From positions 1-17,448 of the forward strand of contig JAJZHL010000004.1 of assembly GCA_021804505.1 (NCBI GenBank): a stretch of 17,448 bases of DNA, given 5' to 3'. A program made the translations under genes and the position numbers. Below the pieces are notes generated by a model. The model did not search any database, was not told where the DNA came from, and was given only the letters and a program-made list of their open reading frames with translations. Source of the stretch: Pseudomonadota bacterium. Lineage in GTDB: Bacteria; Pseudomonadota; Alphaproteobacteria; Rickettsiales; Rickettsiaceae. Positions 9,301-16,400 of this stretch are shown piece after piece; the stretch's first letter is position 1, and each line of letters starts with the position of its first letter.

Positions 9301-12300
9301 AGAGAAGGTCAGCATGTGGTTTATTTCACCTCCTTACTGCAGAATACTACATCAAGATATCGTCTTATAGAAGCTATAATAAAACAAGGTCAACATAAAC
9401 AATCTGCCCTGGCAAAAATTTATGTTGAACTAGAGGCAGAAAAATCAAATAGAGATGCATTAGTTTATTTTAAAGACAAAAAACTCAGCAACCTGCCATT
9501 ATTACATACAGTGATATTCCAGAAAAGTCACGATTCCAAATATGCAGATTTAGTTAAACAGATACATGATTTTACAATACCTGATACAAAGGCTCTACTT
9601 GCACAAATAGCTAATTTAATTACAGAGATAAAAAATCAAGTTTTCCAATTTAAATTAAAAGATTTAGGTAGTGGGCAAGATTCTCAGACTATAGAACAAA
9701 TAATTAAGAGAATGAAGCATGAAAAGGATTTACGTCAAATTACTCATAAGCTTATAAACCTAACACAAGCCTTATCTTTTCAAAAATATTTAGACAATGA
9801 TCTAGAGAATGCTTCTAAATTACTGGAACAGTCTTTCTTATACGGTTTTCTAGGTGATTTTCTAGAAAATAGTTTAGAACAAAAAATAGCAGCAGAAGGA
9901 GTTGATGCTTTTTCAGGGTGGTTTCAAAATAATAACGTAAATAATATTGCATTAAAAGACTACTTAGGTTGGAGATTAACTAATACGCCCGAGATTGGAG
10001 AAGCTGTTATAAAACAATGGCGAGAGGTAAAAAGTGCAGGAGGGGATTTTGGACCTCTTATTGACCAATGTGAACAGACTTTAATGGTTAGCTTTGCTAA
10101 AGATAGGGGCGAGTTTCCAACACAGATTAAATGGGACACAGCAAGAAACTTGATGATTGTGAGATACTTTGACGTTGACCATGAAGGACGCGTAGGGTTA
10201 AAAGAAAGAGGTTACAGTGTAGATAATAATGCTATTATTGATCAATATAATAGCCAAGGTGCTGCCAAGTTTAAAAGCAAAGAATACGAAAAAGCTATTG
10301 AAAAGTTAATGGTAGCTCTGGAACTTATATCAGAAGCAACGAATTACCCTACAGACCGACACGCAGTAGTTTTATATAATATTGGTAGAGCATATGAAGA
10401 AAAAGGCAACGTTGAATTAGCCATTTCGTATTATTTAAAAGCCATCGATCTTAATGCCAATCATGCAAAAGCATACCAATATTTAGGCAATTGTTATTTT
10501 AAAAAGGTAGACTTGCCAAATGCTTTACGTTTTTCCAAATTAGCAATTGAGAAAGACAATAGCTTAGTACTTGCCAATCAAAATATAAAAGTTATAGAGA
10601 ATAAAAGACAGAAAGGTCTAGAAATATATCAATTAGACTCTATGAAAGGAATCTCATCATCATTTTATGAATACACTATGAAAGGGGTCAATGATTTGTT
10701 GCGATTGAGGCTTCATAGTACTAGACTTGAAAATGTTGTGATTCTGCCCGATTTTTATATTTTTAGCAGGGGACAGCCAAATAATATGGATGATCTACTG
10801 TCTGCTATTGCTTTAAATATGTCTAATCAAAAAAATAATAGAGAGGTAATTTTATCTACAATCAGTTTAAACAACGAACATGCTGTTGGTTTAATGTTTG
10901 TAAATCAACATGATGGGAGTAGTAGCTACTCCATAGCCAAGGGTGATATGTATATACCGTATGAAAATACTTTGAGAACTACTACGGCCTATTATATTGA
11001 TCCTTCTAATAAACCTATTCCAAAGGGTTTAAAGGAAATGTTACAAATTAATGGTTACCTTGTTGAACAACTTCCAGCAGAGCAACAAAAATACACCAAC
11101 TGCGGTCCAGAGGTGATAGAAAATTTTATGCTTTATCTAACGGGAGAGCGTTTGTCTCAAGAAGATGCAATTCCTTTGCATTCTAAGCTATTTGAGGAAG
11201 AATTAACAAATAGTCAAGAGCCTAGAATTGTGGAAATAGAGGATAAGGGTTATACAAGTAATGAAGCTAAGGAAAATTCAGGTACTCCAGAAGTTTCAAA
11301 AGAAATACAAGTTGAGTCTTCCAATAAGATCTCAAATGATGCTAATTCAGTGCACACAGATACTACACAGGAATTTTCTGAAATATTGATGGAAGAGGCC
11401 TGGCCACAAACTAAGAAGCAATTGAATACGGAAGTATTAGTAATAGAGCAAAGGAAAGAGGTAATCGATTCATCACAACAATCAAGCATTGGACAAGACC
11501 TTTTAAAAACGTCAATGGATGAGGAGTGGGAGAAGGTTAAGAAGCCAAATACTAAGGAAATGATGGTTGAAACAATAGATCAGGTTTGGGAGGATATTCA
11601 GAATTCCAATGCTAATGAACTAGACCAATGGTTGGCAATGGTAAAGCAGGAAGGGGAAGGTTCGAAAGCGGAATTAGAATCTATGGATACTGTATGGAGT
11701 CAGTCTCAAGTTCATAGTACAGGCTCAATGCAAAAACTATCGACGAAAATAACCGATCCAAAAGAAGTGGTTAAAGAGGCAAGTATTCTGACAGCACAAT
11801 CGAGTGATCGACCAATTGAACAGCAACCAGTAGAGCTGAAGAAGTCACAGTCACATATAGGCCAGCAAACACAAGTTGCTCCAAGTTATGAAGCACCGAA
11901 AGTCTCCACTGGTATAGGGGAGACATTATGGAAAAGTGCTGTGCAGTGTTTACGTATGGCTATTTACGTTGATCGGTATGATCTTTCAGATGTTCTGCAT
12001 TCTCCATTATTTGCTGACGGGTGCTCTGCTCCAACTAGAGCATCACATTATAGTTTAAGTCCAGAGTTAAGAGACATGTTGTCTCAAAATCAGGGTGCTA
12101 ATCGTTATGATGCAACTAAACAACCAGCTCTATTATCATTTTCCAATTTACTTGATGAAGCTCAGTCTGATGGCAAAAAGAATGCCGATCGTTTTGAGCT
12201 GAAACCTTTGGATACCACGTTGAGTGATATCCCATTAAGTACCTTTCGTAGTATAGCAGGTGGTAATACTAGCGGTGAGTCTTGGGCGCAGCAATTTGTG

Positions 12301-12342
12301 ATGAAAGAAGTAGATTTATCGGGAGAAGGTGGAGTGTCTTGA
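3328..12342 (+). CDS. Giant 3004-residue multidomain protein: four Ulp1-like protease domains, HEPN-like segments, TPRs
   Basis: Domains seen, in order: N-terminal helices (1-105); three tandem CE-clan cysteine protease modules at about 110-300, 452-740 and 822-1090; a Gln-rich coiled stretch (1085-1115); a HEPN/DUF86-like segment (about 1230-1350); a second HEPN-like segment (about 1650-1740); TPR-like helical pairs (about 1785-2025); clear TPRs (2308-2430); a fourth CE-like domain (about 2450-2620); a module shared with the second giant ORF (2645-2787); and an unrecognised tail. Ulp1-like domains cleave ubiquitin-type modifiers, so a host-directed deconjugating effector is likely. Sites: H224/N239/C285; H562/D583/Q635/C644; S933/C954/Q1003/C1012; H2518/D2558/Q2586/C2592. 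No signal peptide or transmembrane helix is evident. Start is ATG 3328 (ATG 3331 is an alternative), 30 bases after the 245-residue gene and without a strong ribosome binding site. The frame is intact for 9 kb in a decaying region, which argues for selection. Confidence 0.9.
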   Translation: MMKKSVTKDEIQAIREIFTNHRTSIDNILIGLKTAKEHLGAHVEPAGLYKFAVSVMESDGDADCREERMLANQLYGEIESKLLRGELIINHENATQLKAQIEGQFLQNSTMGDDRNSADYGFKEDKKNISVSVSIGLNSPKSLSTEKNKAILEFEEYKLINFGSWYTPDVITYLTYLSKQGELLRYVFFDGDLKNQLQSIRMIRNTLDYGITFICKEPGLGQNHFIFGILIENKLIFINPVGETAHKDFYTILSSIKKDYGLEIYLSNTILQRDLGLTAKGIASCGPISVELIRHISSLPKEKILSLLSSPTKAATKTKNGLEYQEISVEALLPESLRALSTVDLANYQSAVEALRKQHLDILTNDPLIADLIPEKQDEFLDENCLNHPIQVAIKHSALGSDSIQASDSIKKYLLQEKVIMTKTLKQKTVVKPAVNAEANSLPNDKKLIQDNALGDDRNLAEHGANPHYWYSVGDGFRLILWLRQEYLNYTDVPIVNDGEEFIATRENNNKIFIADPYYADNFSNYLNDDVNRITATENFASSTPWSHMPATIIIPLLSGLHWRVIRIEVNYQDKTANILFDDPYGAGTFPESLKLTIRPIIKANVEKLIRVQTKEENFVLEDEIPSVEKQLDQQGHGENSWDCGPISFKNIEDYIKHKVGVTAELTYSVPIYTDPQHSKQITEIGVDDIEHYREIIGLPIDQMRLDVIKQQLEGVRKDQCQELSSITLDVSDLSPLQVSMIFAVLENRRLFEARGQAGNYTKEELGYAYQVVLDESIQAAGATTPPKIVKNEAVETSKNVKNSKETSGSKVMDKNEIILVNTESDGRNLASHGTDPHYWYSVEDGMRLLVSIRQEYLGYIGAPKNGEEFMSFTENYSRIFIADPYYAPNFSEALTDDVSRITGTGSFGHLTDVVKWQSMPAVIIIPMVYRNSWQVVKIEINYKKESLDILFSCPYGQGGFNKKLSRLIIDSIKNEGEKLIKKQTNKAKIGTIACTENNEDQQGCEDSSFDCGTIVFSNIKTYIKRIIEQDDKIPRFIPKHTDPQYKEKISLARKVDIDSYAKVTDIAINQEKLKKIKHFLCKDSEQQQEQLKKYSEEQQQKLQSDLKILQIVKTSVEKSITAIDAPDSKIDVLYKHLEEIGEKFSIISHNNKNPSCIRNKHGYINPYNTNNKPNTVGAKIDFITLSYLQHLGSDSMYKQLLIAKPKLLKVSLERLRSKIDFVLSNPENAEKKSEDNEIGLLRTVSTYNHDLESINTLLLMLSSMDNGWYSTLDLNNKFDRYALGYFFVKIGETCNELSDFIKPQQQVKDEENVVRFMFGKLLHFRNKVKNTPAVVFDVSNNELLQMKLTLEQARPLLEKYLDIIGKRVNTDGLSNNPADKVDEINSRYFNAQEFLFPEKAEMKIIQILTRILNIGTDASALHLDNHNVSGIDQKVASTRITIQELQDTITNYAAQTKKIKTPTEQLLEIVNSKEAGILLNLISPIDLNDIPPALDAYRDIIKVLKQTNKQPSNPAKVVNVQAISQKLALYVDKITALFARIDESDKPVNVGLGNESQLLALWTWINTPPTPQEQARIIQQRIDSTQEQKEQAELLLKQLEVLQPKLSPLFFNPPKQVKTCSELSEFDSYVLQVVKETEFLQLVHTQILQERAKPHPDANLLGKLIYAAQMSFGFLGQIHKSLKDNHDEELSKLMIENSVLSDDCYEVIKIRHELLLHNVVGGDLEYSEISEVVSDKIIPWLKDFKYMPICFKEPNVKPDQLISGVIPENSRLISKFDSMSDADKQVFYHYTKIVALNRFLVSAKSIQEYEALKTKFPTITNYELLTEIHWQASLAYRNLGDFKKVIEVLKFALDSAGKIPEESIRDFKVCGVHADIAIAYTQEENNVRAKEHLLEVVQHKNASPYQLIGSNFLLGQIEIAEGDLEIARSRMELTFVKYFDQIITYNPIIAFSLLEGLATLYLDEFDLESAKYCIELSTTIYKEYYPELVSREGQHVVYFTSLLQNTTSRYRLIEAIIKQGQHKQSALAKIYVELEAEKSNRDALVYFKDKKLSNLPLLHTVIFQKSHDSKYADLVKQIHDFTIPDTKALLAQIANLITEIKNQVFQFKLKDLGSGQDSQTIEQIIKRMKHEKDLRQITHKLINLTQALSFQKYLDNDLENASKLLEQSFLYGFLGDFLENSLEQKIAAEGVDAFSGWFQNNNVNNIALKDYLGWRLTNTPEIGEAVIKQWREVKSAGGDFGPLIDQCEQTLMVSFAKDRGEFPTQIKWDTARNLMIVRYFDVDHEGRVGLKERGYSVDNNAIIDQYNSQGAAKFKSKEYEKAIEKLMVALELISEATNYPTDRHAVVLYNIGRAYEEKGNVELAISYYLKAIDLNANHAKAYQYLGNCYFKKVDLPNALRFSKLAIEKDNSLVLANQNIKVIENKRQKGLEIYQLDSMKGISSSFYEYTMKGVNDLLRLRLHSTRLENVVILPDFYIFSRGQPNNMDDLLSAIALNMSNQKNNREVILSTISLNNEHAVGLMFVNQHDGSSSYSIAKGDMYIPYENTLRTTTAYYIDPSNKPIPKGLKEMLQINGYLVEQLPAEQQKYTNCGPEVIENFMLYLTGERLSQEDAIPLHSKLFEEELTNSQEPRIVEIEDKGYTSNEAKENSGTPEVSKEIQVESSNKISNDANSVHTDTTQEFSEILMEEAWPQTKKQLNTEVLVIEQRKEVIDSSQQSSIGQDLLKTSMDEEWEKVKKPNTKEMMVETIDQVWEDIQNSNANELDQWLAMVKQEGEGSKAELESMDTVWSQSQVHSTGSMQKLSTKITDPKEVVKEASILTAQSSDRPIEQQPVELKKSQSHIGQQTQVAPSYEAPKVSTGIGETLWKSAVQCLRMAIYVDRYDLSDVLHSPLFADGCSAPTRASHYSLSPELRDMLSQNQGANRYDATKQPALLSFSNLLDEAQSDGKKNADRFELKPLDTTLSDIPLSTFRSIAGGNTSGESWAQQFVMKEVDLSGEGGVS
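3655..4230 (+). other. Protease module 1 of the giant protein (His-Asn-Cys)
   Basis: Covers residues about 110-301. It begins with MGDDRNSADYGF, the header motif of all three modules. SWYTPDVITYLTYL (164-177) resembles the Trp-containing first helix of Ulp1 proteases (W-x-x-D-x-x-I). The His is in NHFIFGILI (H224), the expected Asp is Asn in IFINPVG (N239), and the Cys is in ASCGPISVEL (C285). No Gln stands at the usual short distance before the Cys; the nearest is Q272. An Asn in place of Asp is tolerated in some CE-clan enzymes, so activity is uncertain. Confidence 0.65.
4681..5550 (+). other. Protease module 2 of the giant protein (complete His-Asp-Gln-Cys)
   Basis: Covers residues about 452-741, headed by LGDDRNLAEHG. 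It has the Trp helix (W470 in HYWYSV), the conserved block IFIADPYYADNFSNYLNDDV, LHWRVIRIEV (H562), ILFDDPYG (D583), DQQGHGE (Q634/Q635) and SWDCGPISF (C644). This is the best-preserved active site of the tandem set and is predicted to be the working protease. It is followed by a YTDP...DDIEHY linker segment that recurs after module 3. Confidence 0.75.
5791..6600 (+). other. Protease module 3 of the giant protein (catalytic His and Asp lost)
   Basis: Covers residues about 822-1091 and is clearly a duplicate of module 2, with shared stretches such as DPHYWYSVEDG, IRQEYLGY, RIFIADPYYAPNFS and the DDV-RIT run. The catalytic His is replaced by Ser (S933 in RNSWQVVKIEI) and the Asp by Cys (C954 in ILFSCPYG), while Q1003 and C1012 (FDCGTIVF) remain. 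It is probably a pseudoenzyme that binds but does not cleave the modifier. Confidence 0.7.
10249..10617 (+). repeat. Tetratricopeptide repeats in the giant protein
   Basis: Covers residues 2308-2430. Three successive units fit the TPR pattern: GAAKFKSKEYEKAIEKLMVA, then YNIGRAYEEKGNVELAISYY, then YQYLGNCYFKKVDLPNALRF, each about 34-40 residues with the small and aromatic positions in place. TPRs form a superhelix that binds partner proteins. A further, more diverged TPR-like stretch lies at residues about 1785-2025 (nucleotides 8680-9400). Confidence 0.85.
10675..11190 (+). other. Protease-like domain 4 of the giant protein (His-Asp-Gln-Cys)
   Basis: Covers residues about 2450-2620, directly after the TPR block. 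The motifs are NNEHAVGLMFV (H2518), AYYIDPSNKP (D2558), AEQQKYTNCGPEVIENFM (Q2586, C2592). The Gln-x5-Cys spacing is that of Ulp1-type CE-clan proteases. It lacks the DDRN header and the ADPYY block of modules 1-3, so it is a separate lineage rather than another copy of the tandem set. Confidence 0.6.
11260..11688 (+). repeat. 143-residue tail module, copy in the first giant gene
   Basis: Covers residues 2645-2787. It aligns without a gap to residues 1201-1343 of the second giant ORF (17018-17446), with about 100 of 143 residues identical by hand count and long runs identical at the nucleotide level. It is acidic, Ser/Glu-rich and probably disordered, with repeated short motifs of the type (M/I)-(D/E)-x-x-W at W2692, W2734, W2754 and just beyond it W2790. 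This may be a recognition, localisation or secretion segment; its function is not known to me. Confidence 0.85.
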
Positions 12343-12575
12343 ACATAGTATGCAATATAGTGCAGCTTGATTTAAATACCACAGAGGTTTCTGGTGCTGT
12401 TATTTTCCATAATTGGAAGACCATCTAAAACCAGGAGTATGTTGATTTGTATAAAAATCAGTTCATCAAAAGCTCTGGATATGTATAATTTTTTGCTAGT
12501 ATGGCACCAGTGAGTCATGTATGGACCTACCGATAATGCAAGAAAAGATAACATTCAATTGTAAAAGTAAAGACC
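12343..12575. other. Intergenic stretch after the first giant gene
   Basis: No intact gene is found. One plus-strand frame (12342-12533) gives protein-like pieces such as VQLDLNTTEVSGAVIFHNWK, but it is broken by stops at 12426, 12486 and 12534, a number that AT-rich random sequence would also give. No stem-loop with a T-run is visible after the giant gene's stop, so I cannot point to a terminator. Confidence 0.4.
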
Positions 12576-12720
12576 TGATCTGACAGTTAAGGATTGTTGG
12601 GTACGAAAATAAAAAAAATGGTATTGTAACCGGCAATAATTTTAACAACCTCAAAAAGGAGACTGTCAGATGACAAGATATCAGCAAAAAAATAGTACTA
12701 AAATGCGCCTCTACCTTTAG
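12576..12720 (+). mobile_element. IS-like end remnant with a start-codon-covering inverted repeat
   Basis: ATCTGACAGT at 12578-12587 is the perfect reverse complement of ACTGTCAGAT at 12662-12671. The second arm overlaps an ATG (12670-12672) that has a strong AAGGAG at 12656-12661 with 8-base spacing. The ORF gives only MTRYQQKNSTKMRLYL and stops at 12718-12720. A leader that folds over the start codon when transcribed from outside is a known device of insertion sequences such as IS10 and IS50. I read this as the left end of an IS whose transposase is truncated. The family is not identified; the start TGATCTG recalls IS3-type ends. Confidence 0.4.
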
Positions 12721-12750
12721 TAACCTAAGTTTCTCCGGTTTTGGATGCTC

Positions 12751-12825
12751 CTACTTTGACCTTAATCTCTGAACTATCTGTTTTTTAGTCATTTTCTTCA
12801 CCGTTAATTGCTGTTTACTTACCAT
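12751..12825 (-). pseudogene. Possible transposase N-terminal fragment, minus strand
   Basis: From ATG at 12825-12823 the minus strand reads 24 residues including KQQLTVKKMTKKQIVQRLRS, then a TAG stop. AAGG lies just upstream as a weak ribosome binding site. The basic, helical KKMTKKQI... style is like the N-terminal DNA-binding segment of some IS transposases, and a further protein-like piece (VKVGASKTGET) follows in another frame. This fits the debris character of the region, but the fragment is too short for a firm call. Confidence 0.25.
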
Positions 12826-12830
12826 AAACC

Positions 12831-12859
12831 TTGACATTTGGTAGTTATAAAAATAATAT
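12831..12859 (+). promoter_or_regulatory. Probable sigma70 promoter of the 135-residue gene
   Basis: A perfect TTGACA (12831-12836) is followed after 17 bases by TAATAT (12854-12859, four of six consensus positions). It lies just upstream of the ATG at 12891 and its strong ribosome binding site. An alternative -10, TATAAA at 12857-12862, matches better but needs a 20-base spacer. This is the clearest promoter seen in the window and suggests that the 135-residue gene and the second giant gene form their own transcription unit. Confidence 0.55.
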
Positions 12860-12890
12860 AAATACTTATAAATGATATTTTGGAGGTGTT

Positions 12891-13298
12891 ATGAAAACTA
12901 TTGATCACACAGCTGCACAGGAATTTTACAAAAAATTTGGTACTGCAATTATGTGTACCACGATAGTCCAATTAATGTATAATTATGGGACATTATGGGG
13001 TTTTGTTACCGATATTACTAGAAAAGTGATACAACAAGACCCCGACAAAACAAAAGAAAGTTTAGAACCAAAGCTTATCGCACTTGCTGAAACTATTGAT
13101 AAAGGCTTTCATGATCCCAAAGTAAAAGAACGTCTTAAACAAGATATACATTTTAAAGATAAAACAGAGGATGAATTATTTGAAGCAGTTTTAAGTAATA
13201 TAGATTATGGATTACGAAAGGAAAGTGAATTTTCTGATATAGCAGAAGAAGTCTGGCAAAAAATTATAGGAGATATTTATGATCTCTATGGTGTTTAG
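12891..13298 (+). CDS. 135-residue helical protein of unknown function, upstream of the second giant gene
   Basis: ATG 12891 is preceded by GGAGGTG at 12882-12888, the strongest ribosome binding site in the window, and by a good promoter. The product is predicted to be nearly all helical and soluble. It has one moderately hydrophobic helix (AIMCTTIVQLMYNYGTLWGF, residues 19-38) and then charged amphipathic helices ending in DIYDLYGV. No catalytic motif or known family is recognised. It ends 119 bases before the second giant ORF on the same strand, repeating the 'small gene then giant gene' order seen at 2560-12342, though the two small proteins are not similar. A chaperone, antitoxin or regulatory partner role is possible by position only. 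The short hydrophobic helix could instead be buried or membrane-associated. Confidence 0.8.
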   Translation: MKTIDHTAAQEFYKKFGTAIMCTTIVQLMYNYGTLWGFVTDITRKVIQQDPDKTKESLEPKLIALAETIDKGFHDPKVKERLKQDIHFKDKTEDELFEAVLSNIDYGLRKESEFSDIAEEVWQKIIGDIYDLYGV

Positions 13299-13417
13299 AA
13301 TGGCTAAATAATAGACTTTATCACTTCTATAAATAGTGAAATGTAGGGATATTCGAAGTTATTAAGTTTACAGAAGCCCCAAGGATTTTTTAATAAATTA
13401 CAACAAAGAAGTGCGTT

Positions 13418-16400
13418 ATGGCAAAACACGTTACGGATGAATTATATAGTTCAGACGAGGAGCAAGAAGAAACCATAAAAGATATTGCGAAGAAAAGAAA
13501 TCAAAAAAGAGCACCTTTTGGGGTGCCATTTGCAGAACAAAGTTCTGATAAAGCAGAGTATCAAAAGTTTTTATCTGACAGTATCTTTACTATCCCAGTT
13601 CAGAACAATAAAGCTTCTTATATACTAAGCGAAATATCTAATAGGTTACTTTACTCTGAAGAAGTAACAAGAATTTACAATAAAGTTAAGGACCCTTTAG
13701 AACTTGAAAAACAAAATTTAACAAGTTTAATTCAATCAAATAGTGATGCAAACTTAGGAATCAAGCAAGCATTTACTGAGTGTACAGATATTGAATCCTG
13801 TAAAGCGAAAGCTCTCCAATACAGTATTACTGCTGCTCAAATAGATGAACAGCCAATAACCGAAGCAGAGGTAGTACAAGAGTATAAAAAGCGAGTTTTA
13901 GAGATTACTGCAGTGCATCCGCAATTAGAGAAGATTCAAGCTGCTCTCGATGCTGTTGATTGTATTACAGTAGAGAATTACATTGAAAAAATAGCAAGTA
14001 TTCCTGAAATACAAAATGCAGCAGTAATTTTTAATCAGCCAAAATTGCAAAATATAGAAGTCGATTTAAGGCTAGCCCATTATAAACAGGGTGCAATTAA
14101 ATGCGTTCAAGGCCGTCTTAAATATGATAAAAAAGCTCAACAGGCTGATCGTGCATTAGTTGAAGTAACTGCATTACAAAAAATGCGTGATGAGTTAGCC
14201 ATAGACTTAAAAGGCACATTTCCGTTTGTACCAAGAATGCCACCAAAGACTTTTGCAAAAGAATACCCAAAGGAGCTTTTGCCTCATATCCCAGACAAAG
14301 CAAAGGTAGCACGTCAATTAGCAGAATATAGGTATAAGCTAAAAATCAAAGATGCTTTCTTTATTACTCCAGAAAATAATCAATTAAAGGCATTATGTAA
14401 GCTTTTTAATATAGAAATAAAAAGAACAATTGGCGGAAAAGTAAAGCAAGAAGTATTGACAGATTTACTAAGCAAGATAGAAGGTATTATAGGTAGGTAT
14501 CCTGAAGATCATGAAATAAAAGAATATATGCGTTTAACAAAGCAACAAGATAAAGATATGGGAAAAGTTGCAGAGGAAGTTCATAAGAAAGTTCAGGATA
14601 AACTTGCAGATTTATATGCTTACATAGATAGAAAAAATCTTCTTGCTTTGGATATAGCAACAGGAATATCTCGTACATATAAAGATATTTTACGTGATCA
14701 ACAGGATGCCATCGCGAAACTTGATATACCTAATCCTTATGCACCAGAACAAAATAAGAAAAATTTTCTAGCACAAGTTAGAGCAGATAGAAAATTTAAT
14801 AGAGTTGCTTATAAAGATGCGGTTATAGAAGATAATTCTGAAGGCACATTTAACTTACCGCCAGGTAGAGATACAACAAATACTTTTTACTCCAGTGGTT
14901 CCATGTCTCAATTTGTAGGAACATTGAGCACTTACCGGGAGATTGGTAGCAATCCCCATAAAGCACCCACAGAGTTTAAGGAAACCATTATAAAAGATCA
15001 GCCTCGCAGTAATTCAATAAGCAAATTTAGAAATTTATTCCAAGTTGAAGCAATTAGAAGTACTTCAGCGTTGCTTACCAATGCAATGTTTTTTGATCTA
15101 GTAGAGAAAAAAACATTAAAAATAGAAGATTTAGCAGACAAAATGCCTATGGCTATGAAAGAAGCCGTTCCAGCAGCAGTTTTTCTAGAACATTCATTAC
15201 GTGATCAACAAAGCTCAAGAATGGTATATGACTATAGAGGAGAAGGCAAAGAATTACCAGCTAAAATACTGGCAGCAAAGAATAACAATATTTTGTATCA
15301 ATGGTTGGTTGAAATAAAACTAGAGAAAAATGATATACCGATTACCAAAATTAATGATAACATACGAAAAGAGAATGCAACTATTCAGGATATAACAGAT
15401 CAGGCAGGTGGTGAATATAAGATTCAGTATTTCAAAGAAGGTCAAGCCGTAGCTGTTAATGACAGCACTACAAAAATTACTGAGATTTCTAAAATTAAGA
15501 TAGAACACAAAGGTTATTTTATTGAATTAGATCCTAAAAAAATAATTGTGGCCCATCAATGGCAATCAGAAATAAAATTTGGTCAAGATCAAAAGGTAGA
15601 TATTAATGAGATAAAAGCCACTATCAAAGCTAAAGCAGATTCTAAGATAGATGACTTTAAAAACGTCGAAGTTATTAAAGTCACTACAGATGTGGGCTGT
15701 ATAGTAAAATACACTAATAAAGAAGGTATAGAGATTGCAGATACGGCAAATACAGAAATAAAAGATGTATATAAAATTATACTAGAAAAAAATGGTGAAA
15801 GCATAGAGTTAGCCATAGCCGAAATAATTACTTCAGAACCGAAAATTAGCAAAATATTATCAATTGAAATTACACCAGAAGCAGTAACATGGCTAAAAGA
15901 TAATGGTCTTGGTAAGACAACGACTTTATTAATTGATGCTGAGGGTCAGACCAGTTCTTCAGCTGCTCAAGATATTAATAAACGTGGAATAGATTCCAAA
16001 ACCATAATTATTTTTGATCAAGCAGCAATTAAAGAATTAATAAAACCCGCAAATGTTAGATCAATACGTGAAATGTATAATGTAGAAAATGATCCTAATA
16101 AGGTAATTACTACATATACGACGGGTACGGGTGAGAAGAAGGTCAGCAATAACATTACATTAAATGACTTACGTCAAGGAATTAACCTGAAGCATATCAA
16201 TGCTAAACAATTTTATAATGATATCCAAGCAAATGCAGACCCAGACTCTGGTCATGAGAACCTTGAATTTTTGAAAGGCCATAGAAATCTATTAGGTCTT
16301 ACAATTAAACAATTTCCTTCTGCTGTATTTAATGAATTAACAAAAGAATGGTATGGTGTAGAATTACCTTATCTTGAAAAAGATGCTCCGTTAAGTATAG

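Noticed and set aside
12372..12687. Two overlapping minus-strand open frames in the gap after the first giant gene
   Set aside because: No ribosome binding site, no protein-like motif, and they overlap each other and the IS-like leader; treated as chance.
13321..13339. Small TCACT/AGTGA hairpin after the 135-residue gene
   Set aside because: Only five base pairs, AT-rich loop and no following T-run, so not a credible terminator.
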